From positions 11,659,880 to 11,723,879 of the forward strand of contig CM056389.1 of assembly GCA_029718625.1 (NCBI GenBank): a stretch of 64,000 nt of DNA. Direction: 5' to 3'. Numbering within the stretch: position 1 is the first letter of the stretch; each line of letters opens with the position of its first letter. The position numbers were made by a program, and so were the translations under genes. The notes beneath the pieces are model-generated. The model saw nothing but the letters and a program-made list of their open reading frames with translations, had not been told where the DNA came from and made no database searches. The stretch is from Synaphobranchus kaupii (taxonomy: Eukaryota; Chordata; Actinopteri; Anguilliformes; Synaphobranchidae). Below, in pieces: positions 48,652-60,030 of the stretch.

Positions 48652-49304
48652 TGTGAGGGGTTTGATGCACTACTGCAATGAGCCAAACGCGACAAAGAAA
48701 CAAGCGATGAAAACCTCCCGGCCGTAGCCAAATAAAAAACACCCTTGGAAAACGGGATAGCCACGAAACACGGCAGAGGTATATGAGGAAGAAAAACTCC
48801 TCGGTAGAGCCAAACAATAAACACCCTGATGAACCGGGATAGCAAGAAACTGGCGAAAATAAGAAAGTAGCAAAGGTAAGAACAGGAAAAAACAAGACGC
48901 CTTCGGAACGTGACTATAACGCCCGATAATTGGTGAAATAAATGAAAACAAAATAAGACTCAAACTCTCAAAGAAAAAGAGAGTAGGAGAGGAAAAAAGG
49001 GAACTGAAAAGCAATCCCCTGAGCTTTCAGGTAGTCTAAAGTCTACTGTCAAAAACAAAAGAACAGATCTTTTTTAGGCAGACAGAGAAAAAACAACTAG
49101 CCCTGACATTCGTAGGAAAACGAAATGATCTCGAAGCGCCCGGGAAGCGGAACTCAGGGGATTAAATACCTGGCGCCAGGTAAGCCAGGTGAAAAGAATA
49201 ATTACCTGGGGTAAAATAAAATCCCGCAACGGAATCGGAAAATCCGATAGATCAGAAACGTGGATAGGCGTGGAAAACGAGAAATAAGGTAGGAGACCAT
49301 GACA
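48652..49304 (-). repeat. 3' LTR
   Basis: The same sequence as 53896-54548 with small indels. It begins (element sense) directly after the purine-rich tract at 49305-49317. The outer end is followed by the ATTCC target duplication. Confidence 0.95.
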
Positions 49305-49317
49305 GGACCCCCCCTCT
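49305..49317 (-). promoter_or_regulatory. Polypurine tract
   Basis: In element sense AGAGGGGGGGTCC directly precedes the 3' LTR, the expected plus-strand primer position. Confidence 0.65.
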
Positions 49318-49681
49318 AAGGGGCGACCCCAGGCGATCCCTCAATTCGATTACCACGGAAATCTTTAATAAGCTGGGGATCCAAGATATTTCTGGACGGA
49401 ACCCAGCAACGCTCCTCCGGACCATAGCCCTCCCAATCCACCAAAACTGAAAACCCCGACCCACCCGTCCTCTCTGCCAGAATGTGGCGGACAGAATAAA
49501 CCGGACCCCCGTCCACGATCCGAGGGGGGGGGGGGGGTGGTGTTTCAGCTGGGGACAGAGCACTGACCAGGACCGGCTTTAGTCGAGAGACATGAAAAGT
49601 GGGGGTGAATGCGCATGGAGCGCAGCAATTGAAGACGAAACGTAACGGGGTTGATTTATAGATAATTTTGAAGGGTCCCAA
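49316..49681 (-). pseudogene. Pol C-terminus: GPF/Y module and chromodomain
   Basis: The frame starts MGPFKIIYK (GPF/Y-like module). It has TFHVSRLKPV, a proline run (poly-C in DNA at about 49526-49538, prone to indels), and then a chromodomain at residues about 60-108: VYSVRHILAERTGGSGFSVL, VDWEGYGPEERCWVP, NILDPQLIKDF. Chromodomains at this position define chromoviruses and are thought to steer integration to marked chromatin. This segment is open. Confidence 0.88.
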
Positions 49682-49689
49682 TGTAACGC

Positions 49690-50560
49690 GGGGGCGAGTT
49701 TACGAGACTCGACTCGCAGGGGGCAAATCCCGTGTCGAAAGCCAGACCCGCTGGCCTACCCGATACGAGGGAGCCGAACGCCGGTGTTTGTCAGCAGAAG
49801 CCTTTTGAACGGCAGACGCTCGCAAAAGTGAAGCGCGAACTCGCTTCCACACCGCACGACATCTCCGGACAAAGGAACCCGCAGACGGAACCTCCGCATT
49901 CCTCTCCAGCTCAGGAAAGAGAGGGGGCAAGTAACCGACCTGCGCCTCAAATGGAGAAAGGCCCGTGGAGGCATTGCGCAACGTGTTATGGGCATATTCG
50001 GCCCAAGGAAGGTACCGACTCCATGAGGTGGGGTTGGAGGACGCCAAGCAGCGAAGAGTGTTCTCCAGCGGTCTGATTAGTGCGTTCAGTCTGCCCGTTG
50101 GTCTGCGGGTGGAAAACCGGAAGACAGACTAACGGACGCGCCCAACTGCGCGCAAAAGGAACGCCAGAACTTGGCGACAAACTGGGGGCCGCGGTCAGAG
50201 ACCACGTCGCGGGGTAACCCGTGAATTCTAAATACATGATTGACTATCAACTGGGCGGTCTCAGGTGCAGTCGGTAGTTTAGTTAGAGCCAGAAAATGAG
50301 CTGCCTTGGAGAACCTGTCAACTATGACAAGGATGGCCGTGTTACCCTGAGAAGCGGCGCAACCCGGTCACAAAATCCAAAGGCGATGTGACTCATGGAC
50401 GACTGGGCATGGGCAAGGGACGCAATAGACCCGCGGGTGGGAGTCGAGAACCCTTATTCCGGGCGCAAATGGAACAAGCGGCGACAAATTTGCGCACATC
50501 CCTCTCCATACCAGGCCACCAGAAGCGTCTGGAGAGGAATTATTTGGTGCGGTGAACGCC
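49690..50560 (-). pseudogene. Pol: integrase region
   Basis: Sense-strand translation near 50530-50460 gives [20 protein letters not shown] with a following CxxC, the end of the HHCC zinc finger. Near 50120-50080 [14 protein letters not shown] marks the end of the catalytic core with its Glu. The 50047-49700 frame supplies YLPWAEYAHNTLRNASTGLS and the C-terminal basic region (ADKHRRSAPSYRVGQRVWLS). Several frame changes separate these blocks. Confidence 0.85.
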
Positions 50561-50615
50561 TGGGTGTGCGGTGATTTGTGAGGAATGACCCCACTGGAGC
50601 ACTTGGGACCTCACA

Positions 50616-51344
50616 TTAGAGGGAACAAAAAGGCAATTGGCGGGGGCCGCCGCCTGGACCAGGATCAAGGCGTAAAGCCTCCTGGACAGCAACTTCAATG
50701 TCCCACAAAACCGGAGCTACGATCTGCGCACCTGGCAAAATGGACTCTGGGATAACGGAGCTGTCGGGACTGATCAAAAATACGAGAGAGCGCATCTGGT
50801 TTAATGTTCTTTGACCCGGGCCGGTATGTAAGTAAGAAAAGTTAAACCGGGTAAAGAACAATGCCCAGCGTGCCTGCTGCGAATTACGTCTTTTAGCCTG
50901 CTGGATGTATTCTAAATTTTTATGATCAGTCCAGACAGTGAAGGGGTGCTCCGCTCCCTCCAACCAGTGACGCCATTCCTCCAGAGCCAATTTGACAGCC
51001 AGCAGCTCCCGGTCCCCCACGTCGTAATTCCTCTCGGCCGGAGTAAGGGCACGAGAGAAGTAAGCGCATGGGTGTAATTTACGGTCGACGGGGGAATGCT
51101 GGGATAGGATGGCGCCTGCTCTTAATTCGGAGGCATCAACCTCCACGATAAACGGGAGGGAGGGAGTTGGCGTAATTAAAATGGGCTCGGAACTGAACCT
51201 TTTCTTTAACCTCCATGAATGCGGAGTTCGCTCTGGAGTTCCAGCGAAATTGCCCTGCAGGCGTTTTCTTAGTAAGAGCAGTAATAGGTGCGGCGAGCGC
51301 ACTAAAGTTCCTAATGAACCGCCGGTAAAAATTAGCGAACCCAA
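50616..51344 (-). pseudogene. Pol: RNase H region
   Basis: This frame shows the RT connection, then the RNase H core. It includes the first Asp in [18 protein letters not shown], the Glu in NYDVGDRELLAVKLALEEWR, and an Asp in FTVWTDHKNLEYIQQAKR. The upstream 51366-51136 segment ([20 protein letters not shown]) belongs just before it in another frame. The end loses similarity near 50616. Confidence 0.88.
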
Positions 51345-52475
51345 GAAAATGTTGAACCTGCTTCATAGAGCGGGGAGTGGGCCAGGTTTAGAACAGCAGA
51401 GACTTTATCCGGATCCATACGGACTCTGCCCTCCGAAATTATGAACCCTAAAAATGAGACAGTGCTGGCGTGGAATGAACACTTCTCTGCTTTGACAAAC
51501 AGTTTGGCCTGCAGCAGAGCCTTCAATACCTGTTTTACGTGCCCGATGTGAGTCTGCAGATCAGGAGAGAAAATTTAAATATCGTCTAAATAGACGAAAA
51601 CAAACCTCTCCAGCATCTCCCGCAGTACATCATTTACTAACGCCTGAAATACAGAGAGCCCAAAAGGCATAACCAGGTATTCATAGTGTCCATTGTGAGT
51701 GTTAAAGGCGGTCTTCCATTCATCGCCCTCACGCATACGCACCAGGTTATAGGCGTTGCGGAGGTCGAGCTTGGAAAAGACCACTGCCCCCTGAAGGCGT
51801 TCGAACGCTGAATTCATAAGGGGAAGAGGGTACCGGTTTTTAATGGAAATGGCGTTGAGGTGAGCGATAATCTATACAAGGCCTCAGGCCTCCATCTTTC
51901 TTTTTTACAAAAAAGAAGCCTGCTCCAGCAGGAGAGGTGGACGGTCTTATGAAACCGTTAGCCAACGCCTCCTCAATGTACTCTTTCATGGCCGCGCTTT
52001 CAGCGGCGGACAACGAATATAAACTCCCTCTGGTGGGAGTGGTGCCAGGGTGAAATTCTATGGCACAATCATAAGGACGGTGGGGAGGAAGAGTGGTAGC
52101 TCTCGGTTTACTGAAGACCTCTGCGAAGTTAATGTACTCGGAAGGGACATTAGGCGGTAGGGAAAACTCCAGTGACCCCGCCAGCTTAACCTCATTAGCC
52201 TCGGTAGGTGAAGAGGGAGAGGGTGACCAGCAAATCTCTGAATCAGAAAACTCCTCGAGGGAGTTCTCCTCCCAGGGGGAAAGACCATCAGCACGAGAGT
52301 CCCACTCTAGGCTCTCATCCCCCTCCTCTGAATACACGACGGGACCCTCTCGATCAGAGAGAGTTACGATCTCCTCCACCTCTGAATCGGAGCTGGAGTA
52401 AGAACCTTCTAACTGTCCTCCCGACCCCCCCCAGACGGGCAAACGTGGCCCTGAGTGGTGCATAGGGGGCCCCAC
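51332..52475 (-). pseudogene. Pol: reverse transcriptase region (broken)
   Basis: The 52475-51840 frame gives an acidic linker, then [20 protein letters not shown] and [20 protein letters not shown] (RT fingers). The 51817-51575 frame gives [27 protein letters not shown] and the catalytic FVYLDDI. An in-frame TAA comes directly after YLDDI. The same frame continues from 51526 with [10 protein letters not shown] and [11 protein letters not shown]. The stop replaces a codon that is hydrophobic in relatives, so this copy could not make full pol. Frames also shift between fingers and palm near 51830. Confidence 0.88.
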
Positions 52476-52548
52476 TGGAGGATGCTGTATTCACCCCCTC
52501 CCCATTTAATATGAGGATTATGTTGCGCCAGCCACGTATGACCCAATA

Positions 52549-52896
52549 CTATGGGTAAGAGGGAGAATCCACTAAAAAAAAACTGAATATTCTCAGTGTG
52601 GTTCCATGAGAAATGAGCATAATGAGGGAGGCAGTGATCTCTTTAATTACCCCCTCCGCCCAACGGGTACGACCGTCGAGAGCGGTAATTTGGCGAGAAT
52701 GGGGGAGCCTACGGATAGGTAAGCGGTGTTTCCTGGCCCACCGTGAATCCATAAAATTACCAACCGCTCCTGAGTCAATAAAAGCATCCACCAGGAGGGG
52801 GCGCTGTTGCCTTATTAATGTCACCGGGAGTAGGGTCCGAGATGGAGTACCGTCCTGTCTCGCTAGGGGTCCCGGGTCCTCTAACGAGACGGCCCT
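52549..52896 (-). pseudogene. Pol: aspartic protease region
   Basis: The -1 frame after the slip site enters pol. The protease active site reads FIDSGAVGNFMD (DSGA motif), followed by QITALDGRTRWAEG. The frame closes at 52549 after DSPSYP, and the next pol segment is in another frame, so at least one indel follows. Confidence 0.85.
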
Positions 52897-52902
52897 TTTC
52901 CC
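52857..52902 (-). promoter_or_regulatory. -1 ribosomal frameshift signal between gag and pol
   Basis: In element sense the heptamer GGGAAAA (52902-52896) lies in the phase required for -1 slippage: G then GGA AAA in gag codons. A 5-base spacer GGGCC follows. Then comes a 10-bp stem, GTCTCGTTAG (52890-52881) with CTAGCGAGAC (52866-52857), containing one U-G wobble and a 14-base loop. The gag stop falls inside the stem. The pol frame is -1 relative to gag. The related domesticated genes PEG10 and RTL1 use -1 frameshifting at GGGAAAC-type sites. Confidence 0.7.
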
Positions 52903-53881
52903 GAGAGCTTGGGACATTGATCAATGGTATGGTTCTGGCGCTTGCAATAGCGGCACCACCCTGCAGTTGGGGAAGAATCCCCAGGGGGACCGTAAGACGC
53001 GCCATCGACCTGCATAGGCTCCTCATGACTTCGTGAAGGATGAGCGACGGAAACGGAACAGGCGCTGTAAACGGAGCGAAGCGTGAAAGAGCATGGGCGG
53101 TCTCTCCTGCCTCCCTTAGTACGGACCCGATCTCTAACCCGATTGTCGATACGGATAGCCGTAGCGACTAAGGCATCCAGGGTCTCACACGGCTCTAGCA
53201 CCGTCAGCGTATCCTGAATATGGTCGCTCAGTGCCTCCGTAAACTGAGTCATGAGAGGAGCTTCAGGCCAGCCCGTTTCGCCTGCCAGGGCACGAAACCT
53301 GATGGAAAAGTCGGCTACCGTTTTGTTACCCTGGCGAAGGCGTACAAGGCGTCTAGCTGCCTCCTGGCCAGAAATGCGTTGATCGAACACGGATTCCATC
53401 GCGTCCATCAGCGATTTGGCCGTATTTAACGTGGGCGAGCTGTTAATAATCAAAGGGGTTGCCCAGTCAAGTGCGGATCCGGTGAGGAGAGAAAGGATAA
53501 AGGCCACCCGGGACTCTTGTGTGGTAAACCGTGCTGCCTGGGGCTTTAAAAAAAATTAAGCACTGTGCTAGAAACCCCCGGCACTTGCCTGCCCTACCGT
53601 CATAGCGGAGGGGAAGCTGTAGTTTCGGCTCTTTAAGAGGAGAAGCCTCAGGGACTGGAGGGGGAATGGCTTGGACTTCAGGTGGAGGTGTTTGTGCAAC
53701 AGTGAGGCGGGCGCATATTCTCCGCCAACTCCCGAAACCAGCCTTCCTGAACCCGCAGCTGGTTACTCAGGCTCTCTACCTGGGTAGTAAGCGCCTGTTG
53801 CTGCGAATGAAGAGCAGCCATGCTCTGCTCAGGAGGGTTAGCTCTCTCCTGATCAGGGGGAGAGGTCGCTGGCTCATCCAT
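52881..53881 (-). pseudogene. Retrotransposon gag (frameshifted)
   Basis: The start codon at 53881 lies three bases beyond the PBS, and the frame begins MDEPATSPPDQERANPPEQS. A Gln/Leu-rich coiled-coil-like stretch follows (SMAALHSQQQALTTQVESLS). The frame breaks near 53690 and again near the A-run at 53548-53555. It resumes at about 53507 with the capsid-like region (AFILSLLTGSALDWATPL, QEAARRLVRLRQGNKTVADF). A CCHC zinc knuckle near the end reads CRYCKRQNHTIDQC, and the gag stop lies at 52881-52883. The two breaks are small indels, one beside a homopolymer, so they could be decay or sequencing error. Confidence 0.85.
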
Positions 53882-53883
53882 TG

Positions 53884-53893
53884 GCTTCGAGAT
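53884..53893 (-). promoter_or_regulatory. Self-priming primer-binding site
   Basis: In element sense the sequence two bases after the 5' LTR is ATCTCGAAGC. It does not start with TGG, as a tRNA-primed PBS would. It is exactly complementary to GCTTCGAGAT at the predicted RNA 5' end. This is the arrangement known from Tf1-group retrotransposons, where the folded-back 5' end of the RNA primes reverse transcription. Confidence 0.65.
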
Positions 53894-53895
53894 AC

Positions 53896-54548
53896 TGTGA
53901 GGGGTTTGAAGCACTACTGCAATGAGCCAAACGCGACAAAGAAACAAGGGATGAAAACCTCCCGGCCGTAGCCAAATAAAAAACACCCTTGGAAACGGGA
54001 TAGCCACGAAACACGGCAGAGGTATATGAGGAGAAAATACTCCTCGGTAGAGCCAAACAATAAACACCCTGATGAACCGGGATAGCCAAAGAAACTGGCG
54101 AAAATAAAGAAGTAGCAAAGGTAAGAACAGGAAAAAACAAGACACCTTCGGAACGTGACTATAACGCCCGATAATTGGTGAAATAAATGAAAACAAAATA
54201 AGACCTCAAACTCTCAAAGACAAAGAGAGTAGGAGAGGAAAAAAGGGAACTGAAAAGCAATCCCCTGAGCTTCAGGTAGTCTAAAGTCTACTGTCAAAAA
54301 CAAAGAACAGATCTTTTTTAGGCAGACAGAGAAAAACAACTAGCCCTGACATTCGTAGGAAAACGAAATGATCTCGAAGCGCCCGGAAGCGGAACTCAGG
54401 GGATTAAATACCTGGCGCCAGGTAAGCCAGGTGAAAAGAATAATTACCTGGGGTAAAATAAAATCCCGCAACGGAATGCGGAAAATCCGATAGATCGGAA
54501 ACGTGGATAGGCGTGGAAAACGAGAAATAAGGTAGGAGACCGATGACA
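53896..54548 (-). repeat. 5' LTR
   Basis: In element sense it starts TGTCATCGGTCTCC and ends CCCCTCACA. It contains a TATA-like TATTTAAT and a predicted transcription start near 54380. It matches the 3' LTR throughout. I counted roughly 6 substitutions and about a dozen one-base indels, mostly in homopolymers. Confidence 0.95.
54371..54415 (-). promoter_or_regulatory. LTR core promoter and start of R
   Basis: In element sense a TATTTAA box (about 54410-54404) is followed 23 bases later by GCTTCGAGAT (54380-54371). That puts the G about 30 bases from the first T of the box, the usual TATA-to-start distance. GCTTCGAGAT is perfectly complementary to the PBS, which supports it as the RNA 5' end. 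Confidence 0.6.
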
Positions 54549-54554
54549 ATTCCT

Positions 54555-54890
54555 CCCACTCCCACGACTGCTCATCTTGCATACCTTCCACCTTTTGTTC
54601 TATCGGTGTTGATAGGATATTCTTTCTTTAGTTGGACCATGCACCACCTGTGTCATTTTCCCGCATTATGTTGTAGGAAAGTTTTTCTAAAATCACGCCA
54701 TCTTTTCTTTACATCCTCTGCTGTTCATGAATTAATTTTGTTTGTGATGTCATTCCAAAAATTTTTCCTCTCCGTTATTGTTGTATATGCTGTAATACAG
54801 TGTTGTGTTCCTTGCAGATTTAAGTTTTTATTTTTCTTGTGATGATCTAGCGACTTGTGCCTGGTTGCTCCGTATCCATTTAGCGCCTTG
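54555..54890 (-). pseudogene. Decayed Myb/SANT (MADF-like) DNA-binding protein
   Basis: The minus strand from an ATG near 54888 encodes MDTEQPGTSR before an in-frame stop. Further on it encodes ERKNFWNDITNKIN, then TAEDVKKRWRDFRKTFLQHN. The W...I...VKKRW..FR pattern is typical of Myb/SANT-like or MADF domains such as the accessory gene of Harbinger transposons. At least two internal stops and frame changes make it a pseudogene. The retrotransposon interrupts it at 54549. Confidence 0.5.
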
Positions 54891-55056
54891 TAATCTGGAT
54901 GGCTCGATGTTATAGATGTCTCCTACCACATATTTATAGGTGTCTTCTCCCGCAAAAATTGCGAATGGGGGTGTTTAATTCTTTGATCGCGTAATTAGGA
55001 CAAGTTAAATCGGTCATTAAATGTGGCTGTCTGTTCCTTAGTAAATCTGGCCCTAA

Positions 55057-55965
55057 ATCTTCCTGTATTTGGGTTACCACATAGTTACTGACCTGCAAAA
55101 TAAGGTGAAATAAATAAATAGAAAAGCTTCAAAAATTTAATTGATTTTCTAAGTAAGCGATGTTGCATTGCATAAAATGGAAAGCATTATACACAACAAC
55201 TCCCAAGTGAAAATAATCCTTACCCAAATCTGTATTATTCATGGGATCTGCACCATGCAACTGGAGTTCACATAAAACCTGATTCTGGGCACGTCTCATC
55301 GAAGCACCACGGTAAACACGATGGTTTTCTCTAAGACAAGCATGGAGAGTTTTTGAACTTTATTACTTTAGAGCGCTGGGGCCGCAGGTAAAGTCCACCT
55401 TCTGAGGCTGGCTTTTGGCTGCTCATACATCAGTCACTTTAGGGACATGGTTCTCATCACCTGAGGCCAGCTTTTCTTCGTTGTGAAAAGCACAGACATA
55501 ACCTCCAGCCAGGTGTGCGGTAAGCCCCGGCCCTGTGGCTGATGGATTCCATCTCTTGAGAATGGGGGGAATTTTGATGTTTGAAGGACAAAGTAAAACT
55601 TAGGAAAGTCTGGACTTGGGCAGAGATCGAAACCTTGATCTCCAGGCAGTTCAGATTCTCCAGCTCATACTTCTCATAAGATCAGTCATCATCAGACCAC
55701 CAAACTCATCAACTTTTTGGGCGGGATGGATGACAAGATATTCTTTCTCTCTCTTTCATTCTCTCTGTGTCATTCTCTCTTTCTCTCTATTTCTGAATTT
55801 AAATTTACAATTATTCAAATTCTAATGAAACATAATGATATTCTACATTTCTCGTGACAGCAACAAGAATTATTATTCTAATAGTAATCATAATAAATAG
55901 TCGCAAGGCTGCTTCTTTTCATCAAAACATGAATTTGGAATGCATAATGGTATTAAGACACCACC

Positions 55966-55970
<5 letters not shown>
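55057..55970. other. Noncoding DNA
   Basis: No gene recognised. A CT-rich stretch lies at about 55740-55795. Confidence 0.4.

Positions 55971-56000
<30 letters not shown>
55971..56000. repeat. (CT)n tract ending at the gap
   Basis: CT dinucleotides run directly into the N block, so the true tract length is unknown. Confidence 0.95.
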
Positions 56001-56500
56001 NNNNNNNNNNNNNNNNNNNNNNNNNNNNNNNNNNNNNNNNNNNNNNNNNNNNNNNNNNNNNNNNNNNNNNNNNNNNNNNNNNNNNNNNNNNNNNNNNNNN
56101 NNNNNNNNNNNNNNNNNNNNNNNNNNNNNNNNNNNNNNNNNNNNNNNNNNNNNNNNNNNNNNNNNNNNNNNNNNNNNNNNNNNNNNNNNNNNNNNNNNNN
56201 NNNNNNNNNNNNNNNNNNNNNNNNNNNNNNNNNNNNNNNNNNNNNNNNNNNNNNNNNNNNNNNNNNNNNNNNNNNNNNNNNNNNNNNNNNNNNNNNNNNN
56301 NNNNNNNNNNNNNNNNNNNNNNNNNNNNNNNNNNNNNNNNNNNNNNNNNNNNNNNNNNNNNNNNNNNNNNNNNNNNNNNNNNNNNNNNNNNNNNNNNNNN
56401 NNNNNNNNNNNNNNNNNNNNNNNNNNNNNNNNNNNNNNNNNNNNNNNNNNNNNNNNNNNNNNNNNNNNNNNNNNNNNNNNNNNNNNNNNNNNNNNNNNNN
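56001..56500. other. Assembly gap (500 N)
   Basis: Exactly 500 N. The round length suggests a fixed-size placeholder. Frames reported across it are meaningless. Confidence 0.99.
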
Positions 56501-56568
56501 GCAACTCTATGTGCATGTGTGTGCGCATGCATGCATGAATGCATGCTTGTGCGATCATGTGCTCGTGC

Positions 56569-56602
<34 letters not shown>

Positions 56603-56700
56603 ATACGTGTGTTTGTGATCGGGGCCTTGTGTGTATGCGTGCATTTGCCATTGTGTGCTTGTGTGTGTGAGTGTGTGTGCTGTGTGTTTGCGTGTGGGAT
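56501..56700. repeat. GT-rich repeat after the gap
   Basis: GCATGCATGCATGAATGCAT-type sequence, then a pure GT tract at about 56569-56600 and degenerate GT to about 56700. Confidence 0.93.
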
Positions 56701-57960
56701 GAATTTTAAGCCACAGCCCTGATGGCTTTTTGAAGCATTTCTCGCTATGTTCCATATAACATTCTAAATAAAACATAAGTTTAAGTACCACTAAGAATGA
56801 ATAATGCCAGAATTTACGGCAATTCAAATAAGAGCACCACAAGGATCACGCATAGCCTTGCCTATTCAATTTAAAATCTCTCCAGAATGCACTTCAATGC
56901 ACTACCAGTGGCCGGTATCTAATCAACATTCATCTTTAACTTTGACTGAGAGTTAAATGCACATGGTCAGGTTTATCTTTCAAAAGTTCAGCCATCCTGA
57001 AAACTAACTCACCAAACAGCACTTAAAAAGAAAAATAAGCACATATATTATTTTTTAAATAAAAAAAGTAGGCCTGCAAAACAAGAACGGCCTCAGCCAT
57101 AGTGGATTCGGATACAATCGTGCATCCATATGTACTCCGTGCTATCAATGGTGCACGTGTCATTAAACTGGTGTCACTTTATTTCATTCACTTACCTATA
57201 AAACTTCCACCTTTCTCACAAGGTGTATCACATAATTCTACCCGGTACAATGACTAAGCAGTTCTGCATGGTAGCTATTCAACCAAGTGAAAACCAATGA
57301 GGTTTCATGGGACGGCTCACCCCTAATATAACATGCTATAATATTATTGTAATATTCTGTAATATGTTTGTCAGTGCAATTCTGCTATCAGTAACACCAT
57401 ACCAATATTAGCCTTTGTTCTAAAGACAGAAGCTGTATCTACAGCACTAGAGTACTGTACTAAGAGGACAGGATAAACATGTTTTTGTGAAGAATTATCT
57501 AATCACTGCTACCAATAAGCAGCCATTATAGATTTTCCCCTGACATGAACGATCAGATTTTCTACAGGAAGAGAGTGTTGTAGTAAAATAAGAAGACAGA
57601 GGGAGGGATTTGGCTGTCGCGTCGATGAAATGGACATTACTGAAAATGAACATGTGCAAGAGACAATAACCATAGGACAAAAATACCTTGTTAAAATGCA
57701 CTTAAAAAGCAGGCTATTATACAGTACATGCCCAAGCATATCCAAATAATATATGTTTTATCCAGATTCATGGAGTTACTGTGAAAAGATTTACACCAGA
57801 CGCAGGAGAACGCACGCGCGCGTCCAGGGGGAGATGCACAGGAACCATTCATCCCAGTTGGTGTACAAATTGTGGCATGCTGCCTGAAAATGTGTTTAAC
57901 AGAAAATTAAAAAAAAAACCTTTCTGTTGATGCCTATGCGCCTATAAACATATGTTCAGT
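56701..57960. other. Noncoding DNA
   Basis: No gene recognised. A CGCACGCGCGCG patch occurs near 57810. Confidence 0.4.
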
Positions 57961-58083
57961 TACATTTTTGAGTGTGTGTGTGCATGTGTGCGTGCGTATG
58001 CGTGTGCGTGTGTGTGTGTGCGCGCGCGCAAGTGCTCACTGGTCGCTCCTACGAAAAAAAAAAAAAAAAAAAAAAAAAAAAAC
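57961..58083. repeat. GT/GC alternating tract and poly-A run
   Basis: GT/GCGC alternation (about 57970-58030) can adopt Z-DNA-like geometry. An A-run of about 29 bases (58054-58082) follows. Confidence 0.9.
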
Positions 58084-59582
<1,499 letters not shown>

Positions 59583-59739
59583 GCCTGTATTTATTTGTTT
59601 GTTTTAACTGATTTGCCAGGGACAATGTACTAATGTACTAATCCACATTTGTGCATCAGATGGGTCTATGTAGAAGCGGCAGGTTTAGATAAAAAGATAA
59701 GGGAGACATATCTCACTGACACAGGCACTTTTCCACTGT

Positions 59740-60030
59740 TTGTCTCCAGTATTGTCTGTGACACCGCTCCGGTTTTCTCCAGAAGCTGCTAAACAAATGG
59801 AACGGCCCTCCGAGATTCCCACTCGCTCACTAGGGTAAGCACGCCAACGCAGGCGTCGATTACCCAATCTCCAGCTAAGCGCGCGCGTTGCAAACCCCGC
59901 GGAGCAGAACGCAGCGGGTTCAGCCTCCGAACGACGATCCAAAAATATCTCCCCGCGGTGGGCATTCCGTTTCCTGAATTTCCAGGCTCGCCGGTGCGAT
60001 CACTGAAAACGCGAACCGGGGCGTCTGCTT
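59740..60030. promoter_or_regulatory. CpG-rich patch
   Basis: Dense CpG (AAGCGCGCGCGTTGC, CCCGCGGAGC, CCCCGCGGTGGG, CGCGAACCGGGGCG) with an inverted-CCAAT-poor, motif-rich sequence between. It may be a CpG island or promoter remnant. The two minus-strand frames here (about 83-85 codons) lack recognisable domains. Confidence 0.35.

Larger units (their letters stand above)
48652..54548 (-). mobile_element. Sushi-ichi-like chromodomain Ty3/gypsy retrotransposon
   Basis: A 5897-bp element, minus-strand sense, with two 653-bp LTRs and a perfect 5-bp target duplication ATTCC (48647-48651 and 54549-54553). The order is 5' LTR, self-complementary PBS, gag with CCHC knuckle, -1 frameshift signal, protease, reverse transcriptase, RNase H, integrase, chromodomain, polypurine tract, 3' LTR. 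A C-terminal chromodomain and Tf1-like priming place it among chromoviruses. Sushi-ichi is the known fish lineage, related to the ancestors of PEG10/RTL genes. The coding frames are broken by many indels. No envelope gene is seen. Confidence 0.92.
47949..55053 (-). mobile_element. Harbinger-like element split by a retrotransposon
   Basis: The left end CGGCGGATTTACTAAAGGA (47949) is mirrored by TTCCTTAGTAAATCTGGCC at the right (about 55034-55053). TAA flanks both ends (47946-47948, 55054-55056), matching the 3-bp TWA target of PIF/Harbinger. After removing the 5.9-kb retrotransposon about 1.2 kb remains. It carries a decayed Myb/SANT-like gene on the minus strand but no transposase. PIF/Harbinger elements normally carry two genes of these kinds, so this is a deletion derivative. 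Confidence 0.55.

Noticed and set aside
53884..53896. tRNA-type primer-binding site
   Set aside because: The sequence after the 5' LTR does not begin TGG and matches no tRNA 3' end that I recognise; complementarity to the LTR itself is a better explanation.
55854..56722. 254-260 codon frames across the N block
   Set aside because: They consist of the assembly gap plus microsatellite.
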